Of a DNA stretch of 64,000 nucleotides, positions 10,929 through 22,736 are shown in pieces. Each line of letters begins with the position of its first letter. Within the stretch, counting starts at the first letter, position 1. The notes under the pieces were generated by a model, which was not told the DNA's origin, made no database searches, and worked only from the letters and a program-made list of their open reading frames with translations. Made by a program: the position numbers and the translations under genes. This stretch comes from Shiraia sp. slf14 (Eukaryota; Ascomycota; Dothideomycetes; Pleosporales; Shiraiaceae). The stretch is taken from contig AXZN01000023.1 in the NCBI GenBank assembly GCA_000498155.1, forward strand, positions 124,001 to 188,000. The letters are read 5' to 3'.

Positions 10929-12104
10929 CTATTGCTTGCGCTGCTTCTTCGCTGGAGGAGGCTTATCAGACGATCGGCCTTTACCGACCAAAGCGCGGAT
11001 ATCGACTTCTGATGCATCATCCGAGTCATCTTCCATTGGGTCATCGCCCTCAGAAAGATCGATTTCTGAGAGCTCTTCGTCGTCGACTTCTTCGTCGAAA
11101 GTTTGCTCTGGTAGACGTTAGTGTTTCTGCTCAAGATGCATGATATAGGTGGCTACACGTACTGTAGTATTTAATAGCGTTGGGCCACATATCCTCCGCG
11201 ATGATGGTGACAACCTCGTCGCCGCCAGGGAAGACTTCGATTTCTTGGTAGTCGAGGGGATCTTCGTCATCGTCTTCGTCTTCATCGTCGTCGACTTTTT
11301 CGCCGCGATTGATCTTTGCGATGCGCTCTTTTTCTTCTTGGTTGGCTTTTTCGGATTCGGCGGCGCTGACCCAGCGGTAGCCGGAGACGAAGGCGAAGAG
11401 GCCGAAGAAGCTGATTGAGGAGTCTGAGTAGCCTTCAATGGCTTCGGCGAGGGCTTTGTACTCTGGGAGCTTGGTTTCCTTCTTTCTGGAGGCGGCGTCG
11501 GCGGTGTCGGTGTTGAGCTTCTTGCGTGCTTCGCTCAGCTTGTAGGCTGCGTCGAGGAGACCGCCAGTAAGGTCCTTGTCTTTTTTCCAGTTTATTAGGA
11601 CGGGCTCTGAGACCAGACCTTCCCAATCCTTGGTCCTCCTGTACCAGAACTTCTTTTCAATGGTCTTGTCCTCGAAGTACTCATTTTCCTTGAAGCCAAA
11701 TTTGAGCGAGAAGCTGCGTGGCGAGCCCTTGGGGTCGTTGATCTCGAAGCGGGAAACTTCGAATGTCTCGAGGCATTCTGCGAAGACCTGGGCATCTGAG
11801 GGCTGGATGAAGTTGTCAATCTCTGGTGGCGCTTGCTCGAAGACGAGAGGCCAGAAGTGTGGGATCCTCTCGACGAATTCGGCGCGCTTCTTGTAGAGAG
11901 GAGCATGGATAGCCTCAGCCTTGCGGACTGGTGTTGTTAGTACAGGTCATGTATGGAATGTGCTGCTAGACAAGAGATAGATTTAACAGCACCCTTTTGG
12001 AATTACTTACTGATCTCCAATTCTGCATCCTCGAATTCAGCCTCGAGGGCACTGAGCTCCTCAAAGCGAGCCATAAGCTCTTCTGGCATATCACTTTCAG
12101 CCAT
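10929..12104 (-). CDS. VPS75: NAP-family histone chaperone, VPS75/SET-like
   Basis: Three exons (12011-12104, 11163-11927, 10929-11107) give 345 residues. Introns are 83 nt (GTAAGT, TACTAAC branch, CAG) and 55 nt (GTACGT, CACTAAC, CAG). The NAP fold is seen in order: a long N-terminal dimerisation helix (MPEELMARFEELSALEAEFE...IIRKAEAIHAPLYKKRAEF), IPHFWPLVFEQ, the earmuff domain (PRSFSLKFGFKENEYFED, then KKFWYRR) and the closing EDMWPNAIKYY motif. It ends in an acidic tail with a basic patch (KKQRKQ), like the acidic and nuclear-import tail of yeast Vps75. Vps75 binds H3-H4 and stimulates Rtt109, whose gene is 1.5 kb away. The WPNAIKYY motif and short length favour Vps75/SET over Nap1. An extra charged segment (about residues 245-262) sits inside the earmuff region. 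Confidence 0.88.
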
Positions 12105-12835
12105 TTTAGATGTGCGAATTGCAATTGAACTTTCTGGGTCATGCAAAATTAGTATTACTTTTACAGAGCCATCTCTAACTCTATGCGACTCACTTTACGA
12201 AGTAATTGAGGATTGGCGATATGGGTAAAGGTGGTTGGGTCAATTCCCGCAGTTGAGATGCTCGAGCTCTCAACCCAAAATTTTGACAGGGATCATCAAG
12301 CACGAGCCATGCAGGGTCTTTCATTCGTCATAGCGGAGCTTTGCCGCATTTTCCCCGCTCTTCCTTACCCAGCGCCTTTATCAACGCCATCAAGACTAGG
12401 TACCGCATTCAACCATTATTTTGCCGCAATCAACGTTGGCATATCGCTGCAATCGTATCTTCCACTTCATTACTCGCGTATGAGATAAAGAACGATTGAT
12501 CCTAGTGCATGGTTGAAGTCTCTGTATGCTCCATTTGTTTCACCCCAAGTGAGTGAGGCTGAATATTATGTTTGTCTTACAAGGTTCAAGTTGAAGACTA
12601 CCTTGGTATCTTGTATCGAAGCAAACTGCGGTAGGCATCCAAATAAAAAGGGCGCAGTGCTGATACGTTGCTGTACTCTTGCAGTGCTCATCTCTGAATC
12701 ATCTCGTGGCTGTGCAGACTTTGCACAGGCAACGCCCTCTGACTGTCCTTACTGGTGTATTCCTAGTATGACTTCTGTACACCAACAAACTTCACGTTTA
12801 TTCTCAGCATTCAGTATTTTTTGAATCAAGCAGCT
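12105..12835. other. Divergent intergenic region
   Basis: This stretch separates the VPS75-like start from the nucleotidyltransferase start and should hold both promoters. Short open frames at 12213-12488 and 12513-12824 show no protein-like features. Confidence 0.55.
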
Positions 12836-13981
12836 ATGGGAGGTCTAACATTCGTGGGGAAATCCACTCCCAATGGTGAGCCTGTATACGTACCTCGCAT
12901 GTCACCAGACTTGTACAAGAGGATATCTGCAGAGTACCAGTCTAAGCTTGAATCGCTTTTCGAACGAGTTGTCATTCCTCGCGATGCGCCCGCCAAGATG
13001 GATTATGGCGATATTGATTTTCTAGTAGGAGGAATCAAATCTACAGCCTCTACCAGTACCATTGCTACATCCATCAGAAATCTTCTTGGCGCAGAGCTCT
13101 GTGTCGACCATTCTTACGGCATTCCGCATCCTGAAGTGCCTGGTGCATACGTGCAAGTCGATGTGGAACTGGCACCTGGTAACGATACCCCAGATGCAGC
13201 AGAGCTGTTCGAGTGGACGCGTTTTATGAAAGGGGACTCGGATCTTCTCCAGATCATTGGCATTTTACATCGCTCGTTGGGTATTACCTGCAACGACCAA
13301 GGCCTACACGCTCGAATTGAACGAATCGAGCCTTACAATAGAAAGAAAGCACTTTTGTTTCTCACACGGGACCCAGACAAAGCCATGGATTTCCTGGGCC
13401 TCGATGTATCCAAGTACAAAGCAGGGTTCAAGAATGAGACGGAAGTGTTTGACTGGACAACTGGTGGGCGCTTCTTCTCTCCTAGTATATTTGCCGAACG
13501 CATCGAAAAGTCAAATGATCGATCACGACAAGCAAAGCGACCCATGTATCGACATTTCGTCGAGACATATATGCCCGCGCACTTGGATTGTTCTTCAAAA
13601 GTGTGGTCGCGCGAGGAAGTATTGCATGAAGCTTTGGACCATTTTAAGAAACACGCCGAATACGAAGTTATGATAGACGAGCATCGAACGAAGGAAGCTG
13701 AAGAAGAGTTCTGGAAAGAAGTATGCGAGGTTCTACCTGTGGATGGCAATTCTTTGAACACTGTTCTACGAAGCTTGAAACGTTGGGTTACTTTTCAAGA
13801 CGGCGAGCCACATATTGTTACTGAAGCCATTCTTGAAGGTGCTGCACCATGGACCAAATGTATCGCCCCAGATAGGAAGCAGGATATTCTCAATTGGATT
13901 GAAGAGCATTGGAGGGAGGCTAAAGCATTGGAGAAGAAGCGTGTTGCAGCTGTAAAAGAGGCTGCGAAAAGGCGGGAATGA
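12836..13981 (+). CDS. Putative Pol-beta-superfamily nucleotidyltransferase, uncharacterised
   Basis: A single exon encodes 381 residues from the ATG at 12836; the frame is open slightly upstream, but only from a TTG at 12821. I do not recognise a named family. What is seen: an early acidic pair in KMDYGDIDFLVGG (Asp59 and Asp61), followed by a third carboxylate in YVQVDVELAP (Asp109). D-x-D plus a later D in a beta strand is the catalytic layout of Pol-beta-type nucleotidyltransferases; the usual Gly-Ser before the first Asp is not obvious. A DLLQIIGILHRSLGI helix follows, then a charged C-terminal half ending in a long basic helix (EALDHFKKHAEYEV, then LEKKRVAAVKEAAKRRE). There is no signal peptide or membrane segment. 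Enzyme class is inference; substrate is unknown. Confidence 0.75.
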   Translation: MGGLTFVGKSTPNGEPVYVPRMSPDLYKRISAEYQSKLESLFERVVIPRDAPAKMDYGDIDFLVGGIKSTASTSTIATSIRNLLGAELCVDHSYGIPHPEVPGAYVQVDVELAPGNDTPDAAELFEWTRFMKGDSDLLQIIGILHRSLGITCNDQGLHARIERIEPYNRKKALLFLTRDPDKAMDFLGLDVSKYKAGFKNETEVFDWTTGGRFFSPSIFAERIEKSNDRSRQAKRPMYRHFVETYMPAHLDCSSKVWSREEVLHEALDHFKKHAEYEVMIDEHRTKEAEEEFWKEVCEVLPVDGNSLNTVLRSLKRWVTFQDGEPHIVTEAILEGAAPWTKCIAPDRKQDILNWIEEHWREAKALEKKRVAAVKEAAKRRE

Positions 13982-14800
13982 GTGATTATACCCAGACTTA
14001 CAAACTTATTTTGAGTATTACTGCATGGACTTGCGCCCTGGCATTGTAATCAGCATATTCTGAGGCATTTTGTTTCCATGAGCGTTAATGCCAACTGTAA
14101 AAAATTACGCAAAAGCAAGCAATTGCACAATTCCCAAACCGTGAAGACAAGAACCCCATTCCAATACACAGTACATTCATCACCTCAGTCGTCACCTCTA
14201 CACCTCCCCACCAACCCCAACGCCGCATCCACCCACACGCCAAACCCCCTAGAAAACAACCGGTGTGACGCACCATGACCAGCGCTAAGCAAACTCAGCC
14301 GTCGATTCCCGGCGCGCGTCGCCAGGCGTGCTTGTTGTTCCGCATCGTGAGGTGAAAATTCTCAGTTGTGAAGGGGTAATAGAAATAGCATTTCCAGTCT
14401 TCGTGTGGATCCTGAGTGGTTGCCCACAAACCTGGGCCGGCCCGATTGGGAAGGAACGACCGGGGGTTGGGGGCTGGCCTTGCACAATAAAGAACCTCTG
14501 TGTGCCCAGGCTTCTTCTACTACTATCTATAGAGTCTTTTGAGTACTTTTTGACTTTTTGAATATTGTGCATTTTTATTATACCTGTGGGTTGGCAGTGT
14601 TTAATCTCGATTTTTCTTTGCGATTGAAAGTTGGGTGCGGCACTACCGAGTTTACGTCAAGTTAGCGTACCTCGTTCTTTTTATTCCAGAATTCAAGGTA
14701 TCGAAAAGTTTCGACGACTACTCGACATACCATTCGAAACTCCCCCCACTGCTCCGATTATCCTACTCGATAACCGGACTGGCCTGTGAGAGAAAAAGAG
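13982..14800. other. Intergenic, no gene seen
   Basis: This holds the 3' flank of the nucleotidyltransferase gene and the 5' flank of the asparaginase gene. No open frame resembles a protein. Confidence 0.55.
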
Positions 14801-16822
14801 ATGGACGATCAATTTGCAGAGCTGCAGCTGCCTGAATCTCGGGTTCTTATCATCATCACTGGTAATAAACCCTCCCTCCCCTACCTATCGGATATCCTGC
14901 ATTTTCTGACACGCGCCCGCCAGGTGGCACAATATGTATGCGCAAGTCTGCAGACGGTCTTGTGCCTGCACGAGGATTTTTAAAAGCTGGATTAGCACCA
15001 AGGCCCGTGTTCAATGATGGATCGTATCCAGAGCCACTGGAAATCGTGACTGACGACAAGGGTACTCGGAAAGCTGTTCAGAGTCTGCGTACGCCAGCCA
15101 GTACATATGACCGGCGTGTCAGGTATTGCGTGCTGGAGTTTGAAACGCTTTTGGATAGCAGTTCGATCAATGCTGCTGGGTGGGATCAGATTGCAAAATC
15201 GGTCCAGAGAAACTATCAGCTTTTCGATGGCTTTGTTATTCTTCATGGCACAGACTCGCTAGCATACACGTCTTCAGCACTGAGCTTCATGTTCCACAAT
15301 TTGGGCAAGCCGGTTATTCTGACGGGATCACAGGCACCTATGATGGAGCTTCAGACGGATGCTCAGGATAATCTGTTGAACTCGCTGATTATTGCTGGCC
15401 ACTTCATGATTCCAGAAGTGTGTCTATTCTTTGACTCTAAGCTGTTCCGCGGGAACCGTGCTACCAAAGTCTCTGCTGAAGATTTCAACGCTTTTGCTAG
15501 TCCAAATATCCCCCCGTTGGCAACTGTCTCTTCCACCAAGACAAACGTGCTCTGGCATAGAGTACATCGTTCGACGGATCTCTGCCCTTTTACAGTCCAG
15601 ACAAGCTTGGATACAGCCCACGTTGCGTGTCTGCGCGTCTTCCCCGGCATTACACCTGCCATGGTCGATGCAGTGCTCCACCTCGAAGGCCTCAAGGGAC
15701 TCGTGCTGGAAACCTTTGGAGCAGGCAACACGCCCGGCGGCCCGGACAGTGCAATGACACGTACGCTGGCGGACGCAGTCAAGAGGGGCATCGTAATTGT
15801 AAACATCACGCAGTGCTTGAGTGGCAGTGTGAGCCCGCTGTATGCGCCAGCAACGTTTCTTGGACGGGCGGGAGTAGTATTTGGGCAAGATTTAACGACG
15901 GAAGCAGCTCTCACCAAGCTCGCTTACCTGCTCTCCCTCCCAGGCATTTCCTCGGAGGAGGTTGCGAAGCGCATGTCGATTTCCCTTCGTGGTGAGTTGA
16001 CCGAGACAACACGAACTCATTTCGAGCATCCTTCAAGAAGCGGGGTCTTGACGCCTGAGCTGTCCAGCCTGACTGCTCTCGGGTATGCGATCCAGAAAGG
16101 CGATCTGCAAGGGACCAAAGACATTATTCGCGGCGAGCCTCGGTGGCTCCTGAACGATGCTGACTATCAGCTCAATAGCCCTGTGGTAAGTGGATTTCTT
16201 TCGTTATTTGATCGTCCAGCCTACTGTGCCTCATCACTGTACCTACCCTTCCAGGCAATGAGAAGGAAAGGTAGATTGTCAGGCGGGTACACCAGCCGGT
16301 ATCGGAATCTGGGCCATATGAGACAGCGCAAACGCATTCGTCGCCTTGAAAGATAAAGGAGATGGCATGCCGTCGGCAAGGAGCGTGAGTAGCCAAAGAG
16401 CGCTCACGAAGCCAACCCAGGGCAGTGGTTGAGCAGCTGAGAACCCTGCTGCTTATCTCTGCGTCAGCGAGCGAGGTCTCCAAGATATACCGGTTCTGGA
16501 GCAACATATTTCCCGCGCAATGATGTGAGATGGCGTTGGTTTCAGAGGGCTAACAAGAGACATGTATTTACAGCATCTGGCGGCAACGTCACCCAACGTG
16601 GAAATCCTGCGGGACTTTTTAGCGCAGGGAGCCTCCGTGCATCTGCGCAACCGATCAGGAAACACCCCGCTTTTCTTGGCGGCGAGTGCTGGGCTGAAAG
16701 ACCATGTCAAGACGTTGGTGGATGCTGGAGCCCATCTTCACTCTGACGAAGCGAGTGCGGCCAAATTGCATGCATCAGAGGGCGACGGCAACGCTGAGGT
16801 TTGGAAGCTGGTCATTGGCTGA
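14801..16822 (+). CDS. L-asparaginase with C-terminal ankyrin repeats
   Basis: Three exons (14801-14861, 14924-16185, 16574-16822) give 523 residues. Intron 1 (62 nt) joins IIITG to GTICMRKSADG; intron 2 is unusually long (388 nt) with a perfect GTAAGT donor and a GGCTAACA...TTACAG end, joining YQLNSPV to HLAATSPNVEIL. The enzyme hydrolyses asparagine to aspartate and ammonia. The catalytic motifs of bacterial-type asparaginases are intact: TGGTI (Thr20, Thr23), HGTDSLAYTSSALSF, TGSQAPM, and the late LETFGAGN and CLSGSV segments. Ankyrin repeats occupy the last 120 residues (ALGYAIQKGDLQGTKDIIRG; LNSPVHLAATSPNVEILRDFL; NTPLFLAASAGLKDHVKTLV). This matches the cytosolic asparaginase-ankyrin family of fungi and animals. 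No secretion signal is seen. Start chosen as the first ATG in frame with the catalytic exon. Confidence 0.9.
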
Positions 16823-18847
16823 CAAGGGCCCGTGTCATTTTCTGTTTGCTGCTGCTGCTGGGACCTCATGTGCACAATCTGATTGATGCATGGGCGCCTC
16901 CCAATGTCGCCATGCCTTACATATTCAGCGACACCGTCCGGGATCAGCCCGACGTGCAGACAAGGGGGAAGGGGGGGATTGAAATGTTGGAACTATGCAG
17001 AGGTAAATGCTTGTGGCTTGACAACGTCATTTGGCACCGATACTACCCACCCCGCCAGGCAGAGGTATGTACTCTTTTGCGCTGCCATCTGACCTGTGCG
17101 GTGCTCTCTGCTGCACTGACCAGCGCCACGGCCTGCAGATGGGACAGCAGGTCGCAGTCGAGTCGTGAAGGTTGAGCTGTGGAGCCAGAGTCAGAAAGAC
17201 GACTCTGGAAAACACTAGCCGCGGCGCTTTTGGATTTCATTTAGTCAAGGAAACTAGGATTGCCAAGATCAGGCCCCAAATTGTGTCTTTTTGCAATGTT
17301 TCCTCTGATTGAGCACGTTCTGCGTTGGGTGACTGTGATGAGTTTGCGGGATGGCGGGCTATTAGGTGATCAGGACTGGCAGCATGTGGACAAGACAAGA
17401 CAGTGATTGATTGATGGATTGATTGACATGTACCACGCATCATGCCGGGCTGCAGTTCCGCTTCAAGCCGCCGCCTTGCCCGCATGTACCTGGCTTACCT
17501 AGTGAACAGAGTACTCAGTGTGAGATGTTCTTTGCATCCAGTAGGCACAGGCACAGGCACAGTAGTGTAGGTGTTCCCCGCACAGAAGAAGAATCTGAAT
17601 GTGGAGCCTCGCGTACCAGACTAGCCTACCACGATGGGCGTCGCGCACCGAAGATAGTGCACGTTGCATGCTGGCGAGGGGTGGTGGCTGATGCATGGAG
17701 GCCCTTGAATGGATGCTGCATGTACCATTCGCATAGCATGTATGTATGGATCTTGCTCACCGGGTGGTCAGCTCGCCCAGCATGGTTCGAGGTACCAGAG
17801 TGGCCGCGAGGAAACGAACACGGCCGTTCTTTTCATAAAAAAAAGTACCAAACTGTTGCGTGATGGCCAATTCCAATCAGGTGCTCATCGGGGGGCCATT
17901 TGTTGGCATGTCGAAACGCTTGCCATTCGCCCTATAACTCGCTATTAGGTAATTCTTCCTCTCCAAGGCAAAAGACGGAGCATAACCTGGCCCAAAAAAG
18001 TCACACAAGAACATGCCAGAATTGTGTTTCTCCTACTATCTCCGATGGCGCGTCATGAACGTGGGTGTTGATTAAGAGTAGCTGGAAGCATGGTTGACTG
18101 TGGTTTCTGCTGTGTATGTACGAAGAGCTAGTTATCTTCCTCCACGACGACGACAGACAGGATAGTGGACCAGCACATTCCAACTCTTTCTTGTTGACTA
18201 CCTTATCGCGACGCTCACTCGGATAACAGCAGCAGCAGCACACAGTTGGAGCGGCGTGTGTTGCTCGATTCCATCACGTACTGGCATCCGCTTTTTGCCA
18301 GGGTCTGACTTTGGGCTTAGAGGTGAATCGGCACCAGCACCCAGTGCAGAACAGACTCCAGAAAACAGACGGCGGGCGGGTAGCACAGCAATCTACTACG
18401 CCTAGCTCCCACCGACAGTGCCGCCTGCGACTCACGTGTGCGTTGCGAGGCGCGCTATCTAAAAAGCTGCCATCAAATCTCTTTGTGCGCTCAAAGCACG
18501 TTATTTTCTTTGCCAGCCCTGCCGACCTCTTGCGGCCTCTCTTTCACCGGCCTTTGAAAAACACAAAAATCTCTTGGCGCGGCCCTCACCCCATCGTTAT
18601 CTACGAATCGCCCTCCCCATCCCCGACTTGACGGTTCTGTGACGCCTGGGCCTGCTCTCCCGTCTGTATATCAGTCCGCAATCGTCAATTTCCCTTCTTT
18701 TCCATCTTCCTCTCTTTCCATTGGCTGGATTGGTCTTCCGACTCTGCCCTGCTCTGCAACCTTTATCTCGGTCTTCCCTTGCCTTGCTTGGTTCCTTTTT
18801 TTTTTCTCCTTCACCAGCCCGCAGCACAGCATTAAACAAGAGCACAA
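16823..18847. other. Long intergenic region upstream of nmrA
   Basis: About 2 kb without a convincing gene. A short tandem repeat of CACAGG lies near 17547-17562. From about 18480 to 18847 the plus strand is pyrimidine-rich, the usual look of a fungal core promoter and leader, and it ends at the nmrA start. Confidence 0.5.
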
Positions 18848-20026
18848 ATGCAAAGAACCGTAGTCACCATAAACAGCAATGGACGACAGGCGGCGAGCTT
18901 CATCCGCGTCGCCGCCGCACTGGGATGGCAAGTGCGAGCCCAGATGAGAGATTTGAACGGTATCGTGGCACAAGAACTGTCCGAGTTGGACAATGTAACC
19001 GTCTACATTGGCCGGTTAGAAGACAAAAAATTTCTCGACGATTTATTCAAGAGCGCTCAATGCGCATTCATCAATACAACACACTGGGGTGACGAGGTTG
19101 CGATTGGTCGATCGTTAGCCGATGCCGCAAAGAAGGCCGGGATACAGCATTACATCTACTCGAGCATGCCAGACCACTCCATTTTCGGCCACAACTGGAA
19201 GTCGTTGCCCATGTGGGCGCCCAAATTTACCGTCGAGCAGTATATCCGCCAGATTGGACTTCCTGCGACTTTTGTATATTGCGGCATCTACCACAATAAT
19301 TTCACCAGCCTGGATTTCCCCCTCTTCCGCATGGAACTCCAGCACGATGGAAGCTTTGTCTGGCAGGCTCCTTTCCACCCCGACCAACCACTCCCTTGGC
19401 TAGACTCGGAGCACGATGTAGGACCAGCCATCTACCAATTGTTCAAGGAAGGCCCACGGAAGTGGAACGGGAAACGGTAAGCGCATCCTCCACCTGCATA
19501 TCAGTCTCCACACCAACGACAACACGCCCCGCCATGGTTTGATCTGGTGACATGTGGTCCCAACCACCAAGAGATATCCCAAGATCTACACAGCACACAT
19601 TGCTTTGCCATTTGAAGTCCTGCTGCACATGTGAAATTTCTTGCTGACAGAAACAGGATCCCATTGGCATTTGCCTCCATGAGCCCCAAGGAAGTTGTCA
19701 CAGCATTTAGTCGTGGTCTAGCAAGGCCCGTTCACTACAGAAGAGGACCCATAGTAATCAATGTCCCAACACCGGCAGGATACCGAGAACATTTGGCCGC
19801 ATTAGAGTACACGCTTGGCGAAAAGGGAGCGCCTTGTCTCGGGCCTGACCTCGAACCCAGCGTTCCCCACGTAGCTTTGGAATTATGGGAAGGAAATCGA
19901 TCAATGGAAGAGTACGCTCGAGAAGTTTTTCCGGTAGAAGAGGCCGCCAATGGCCTTACCTGGATGGCAGAGGTAGAGACACCTGCCCGCGAAGTTGAAA
20001 TCGACTTTGAGCAGGTCAATTGCTGA
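18848..20026 (+). CDS. nmrA: Nitrogen metabolite repression regulator NmrA
   Basis: Two exons (18848-19476, 19657-20026) around a 180-nt intron (GTAAGC...CAG) give 332 residues; the junction reads WNGKRIPLAFASMSP. NmrA is a Rossmann-fold protein that binds NAD(P) and holds the GATA factor AreA inactive when good nitrogen sources are present. It has no catalytic Tyr-x-x-x-Lys role. The NADP-binding start is the variant NSNGRQAASFIRVAAALGW. Strong family blocks follow: AFINTTHWGDEVAIGRSLAD, YIYSSMPDHS, PMWAPKFTVEQYIRQIGLP, TFVYCGIYHNNFTS, PLPWLDSEHDVGPAIYQLF, and a C-terminal MEEYAREVFPVEEAANGLTW. This is a true NmrA ortholog rather than one of the many NmrA-like paralogs. An asparaginase gene lies upstream on the same strand, so two nitrogen-related genes are neighbours. 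Confidence 0.93.
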
Positions 20027-20741
20027 CGTGTGGGCTTTTTCTTTGGACAGGGCGAGATCATCCAGCATTGCAACGGCGTAGTGGGCCTCACTGAGCAACT
20101 CAATCAGGCCAGGCTTTAATCGAATCCCATGCAAAACTTTGGTGTTTTCCACATTTCCACCGGCGTCCGTGGCGGCATTTTAATAGGGTCTCCAGCCCTC
20201 TCCCCTTGATATTTTCTACGAGCGTCAGAATTAAACGAAGAAAAGAAATCCTCTAAAAAGGATGAGCTGTCTCCAAAGGCGGCTTCAACCACGGAATTCC
20301 TCGACTCTTTTCGTCTTCACATGTGCCGACTACTCTAGGCCCACATAGTTTAAGCATGGTGTTTTGGGCTACCTTTCTTAGCATGGGTGGACGCATTGCA
20401 CAATACCTTTTGGGAGGGCAGGGACCTGCAGCATAGCATGGAAAAGTTTATGATTTAGCGGTTTTATGATGACGGATTCTCTCTACTTATACGTATCTTA
20501 TGAAGAGCTGTAATGTCCTGTCACGACATGACCTTGCCACAAGCTATCTTAGATAGAATAAAAATATGAAACGAATTCTCTAAGATTCTCTATACTTTGA
20601 ATTTGCTCGTCTATAGTTTTTGTACATATGTTGGAGTGATGTTGGAGGCAGGCCCGCATATCGCGCTTACATAAGCAAGTTTATGATTTTCTGAAGCTCT
20701 CACCACATGCAACCACCACGACTTTTGACCACGCCAAACCA
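20027..20741. other. Intergenic, no gene seen
   Basis: This holds the 3' flank of nmrA and the 5' flank of the bL19m gene. It is AT-rich around 20440-20640 and shows no coding signal. Confidence 0.55.
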
Positions 20742-21690
20742 ATGTCGACCGCCATATCCTGCACACGGGCCGCCGTGCCGCGTGTTACACACCGAGCAGC
20801 GCCACGATGTCGACGATTCGCCAGCACCGAGACCGTTTCCGCAGAGCCTAAGAGGGTGACTGAAGCACTGGGTGTGAAGATGCACCGTATGCTCTACCCA
20901 GAATTTTACGCAAAGAAAGATGCGAAGAATTGGGCACCTAGCGAGGATGTAAAAAGAGTACTACCCAGACGGACTCGGCAAAAACATGTCGCTGTAAAAT
21001 GGCAGGGCATAATGAAGCAACCGGGTGTAGAACCGAATTTGAGTACGTCCCCCTCCCACGCAGCCATTGAGCCCTCCCCTTATCTCAATTGCCCTCTCCA
21101 TACAATACATACCCATATGCAACGCAAAAACTAACATCTCAAAAGGCAAACATTTCGGCATCCCCATCTTCGCCCCCTCAACCCCCAACATCAAAAAAAC
21201 CTGCCCCGACCCCATCGCCGCAGTCACATCCTCGCAAACCACCCTCCTCGACCCCACCGGCGCCCGAACCCGGCTGTTCGCAAAAGACAACCCTGAATGC
21301 GCACGCGTAGGCGACATCCTCCTCGTGCGTCTCCGCACAGGCGACCCCTTCGCCGGCGTATGCATCAACATCCGCCGCCGAGGCGTCGACACCGCAATTC
21401 TTCTCCGCGGCCAACTCACGCGCGTGGGCGTGGAAATGTGGTACAAAGTGTACAGCCCGCTCGTCGAGGGTATTGAAGTTGTTCAACGGGCGGCGAAGCG
21501 CGCGCGCAGGGCGAGATTGACGTATATGCGCACTGTGAAGCATGATCGCGGTAGTGTGGAGAACATCGTGAGGGTTTATTTGAGGCAGAAGGCGGCGCTG
21601 GGTACGGCGGAGGGGGGCAAGAAGAGTGGGGCGGCGAAGGCGGCGGCTGGGGGTGGGAAGAAGGGGAAGGGGAGGGGGAAGAAGAGGTAG
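20742..21690 (+). CDS. IMG1: Mitochondrial ribosomal protein bL19m
   Basis: Two exons (20742-21042, 21146-21690) with a 103-nt intron (GTACGT, AACTAACA branch, AAAAG) give 281 residues; the junction reads EPNLSKHFGIPIFAP. The first 30 residues are an Arg/Ala-rich mitochondrial presequence (RRFASTE). The L19 core follows: PECARVGDILLVRLRTGDPFAG, CINIRRRGVDTAILLRG, VEMWYKVYSPLVEGIEVVQR. A basic, Gly/Lys-rich tail (about the last 35 residues) probably contacts rRNA. This is the family of yeast Img1 in the mitoribosomal large subunit. Exon 2 turns sharply from C-ending to G-ending codons at about 21480. Confidence 0.9.
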
Positions 21691-22736
21691 ATTCAGATGT
21701 AAGAGTTGAGAGGGGGGGATTGCATGATTGTAGGATTGTGTATATTAGAGCTGAGGCGTAGGTGAAGAAATATGTGTCGGACGATCAATCGTATAGATGT
21801 TTGGGGTTATGTCATGGAATATATACAATACCTCTCTCTCTTCCTGCGTTTAACAATTCAAGATCCTTCCCCTCATTCCCCACATATCAATTTTCACTTC
21901 TCACATATCAAATAAAATAAAATCAAGTCTACTCTCTCAACGAAAACGAAACGCAACATCTCCTACTTCTTTCCTACTTGCCCTGCATATCCCCTCCCCT
22001 CTCCCCTCCCCTTCGCACTCACCCACTCACCCACTTTCATCAAAGAAGGAAAAATCCAGAATAATAATAAATCCAGAATAAATACTCGCATCCTTGTGAA
22101 ATTAGTTCACTGTAACACGAAACGTGAAGCGTGAAGTTGAGGATGGAGGATGGAGGGTTGGATGTAAAAGGGAAAGGTGAAAGTAAAAAGGGAAAGGAGA
22201 AAGGGAAAAGGTGAGGGGAAAGGTGAGGGGAAAGAGAAAGGAGAAAGGAGAAAGGAGAAATGAGAAGTAGATATGTATTTAAAATAATATACTAAATAAG
22301 TAGAAGGTATTAAGCCTTAGGGAATTTATTTTATATTATTAAGGTGTTTAACAGCTAAGATCTAGAGTTTCTTGCAGATTGGATGTGCGTTTATGTTGGG
22401 AAGTAGTAGGTAGTTAGATTTAAGGATTTGAGATATTTAGAAGATTTTTGGGGGAAGAGGGGAATTGGGATTAGGATTGGGGTTAATAAGAAGATGAATG
22501 ATGAACAAAGGGAGGGAGGGAGAGAGGGGTAGTCGGAAGGAAGGAATAGTAATTAGAGGAAACAATAGTATACTTGTATACTGGTATAAGATGTAAGACA
22601 TTACTCCGTTTATTCTCTCTTTCTCTTTCTGTCTCTCTCTCTTACAAACCAGAATCGTCCTTTACATCTCTCCCACCCCCCTTTCTCTCTTCACACCCCC
22701 TCAATTCCCTCCTAACTCTCTTCCTTTCCCACCTAC
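21691..22736. repeat. Alternating pyrimidine-rich and purine-rich simple-sequence tracts
   Basis: The plus strand is CT-rich at about 21835-22040, nearly pure A/G at about 22130-22270 (degenerate units such as GGAGAAA and GGGAAAGGTGA), A/G-rich again to 22560, then CT-rich at about 22606-22740. No gene is seen. Such long homopurine mirror-like tracts can form triplex DNA; that is inference. The right end is the 3' flank of the Pmp3 gene. Confidence 0.6.

Noticed and set aside
12213..12824. Two open frames before the nucleotidyltransferase gene
   Set aside because: No conserved motifs and atypical composition; they lie in a divergent promoter region.
16801..17175. Open frame overlapping the end of the asparaginase gene
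   Set aside because: It is out of frame with the ankyrin exon and has no protein-like features.
14801..20026. Asparaginase and nmrA as a nitrogen-control gene cluster
   Set aside because: The two are neighbours on the same strand but 2 kb apart, with no shared control element seen; a functional link is possible but unsupported.
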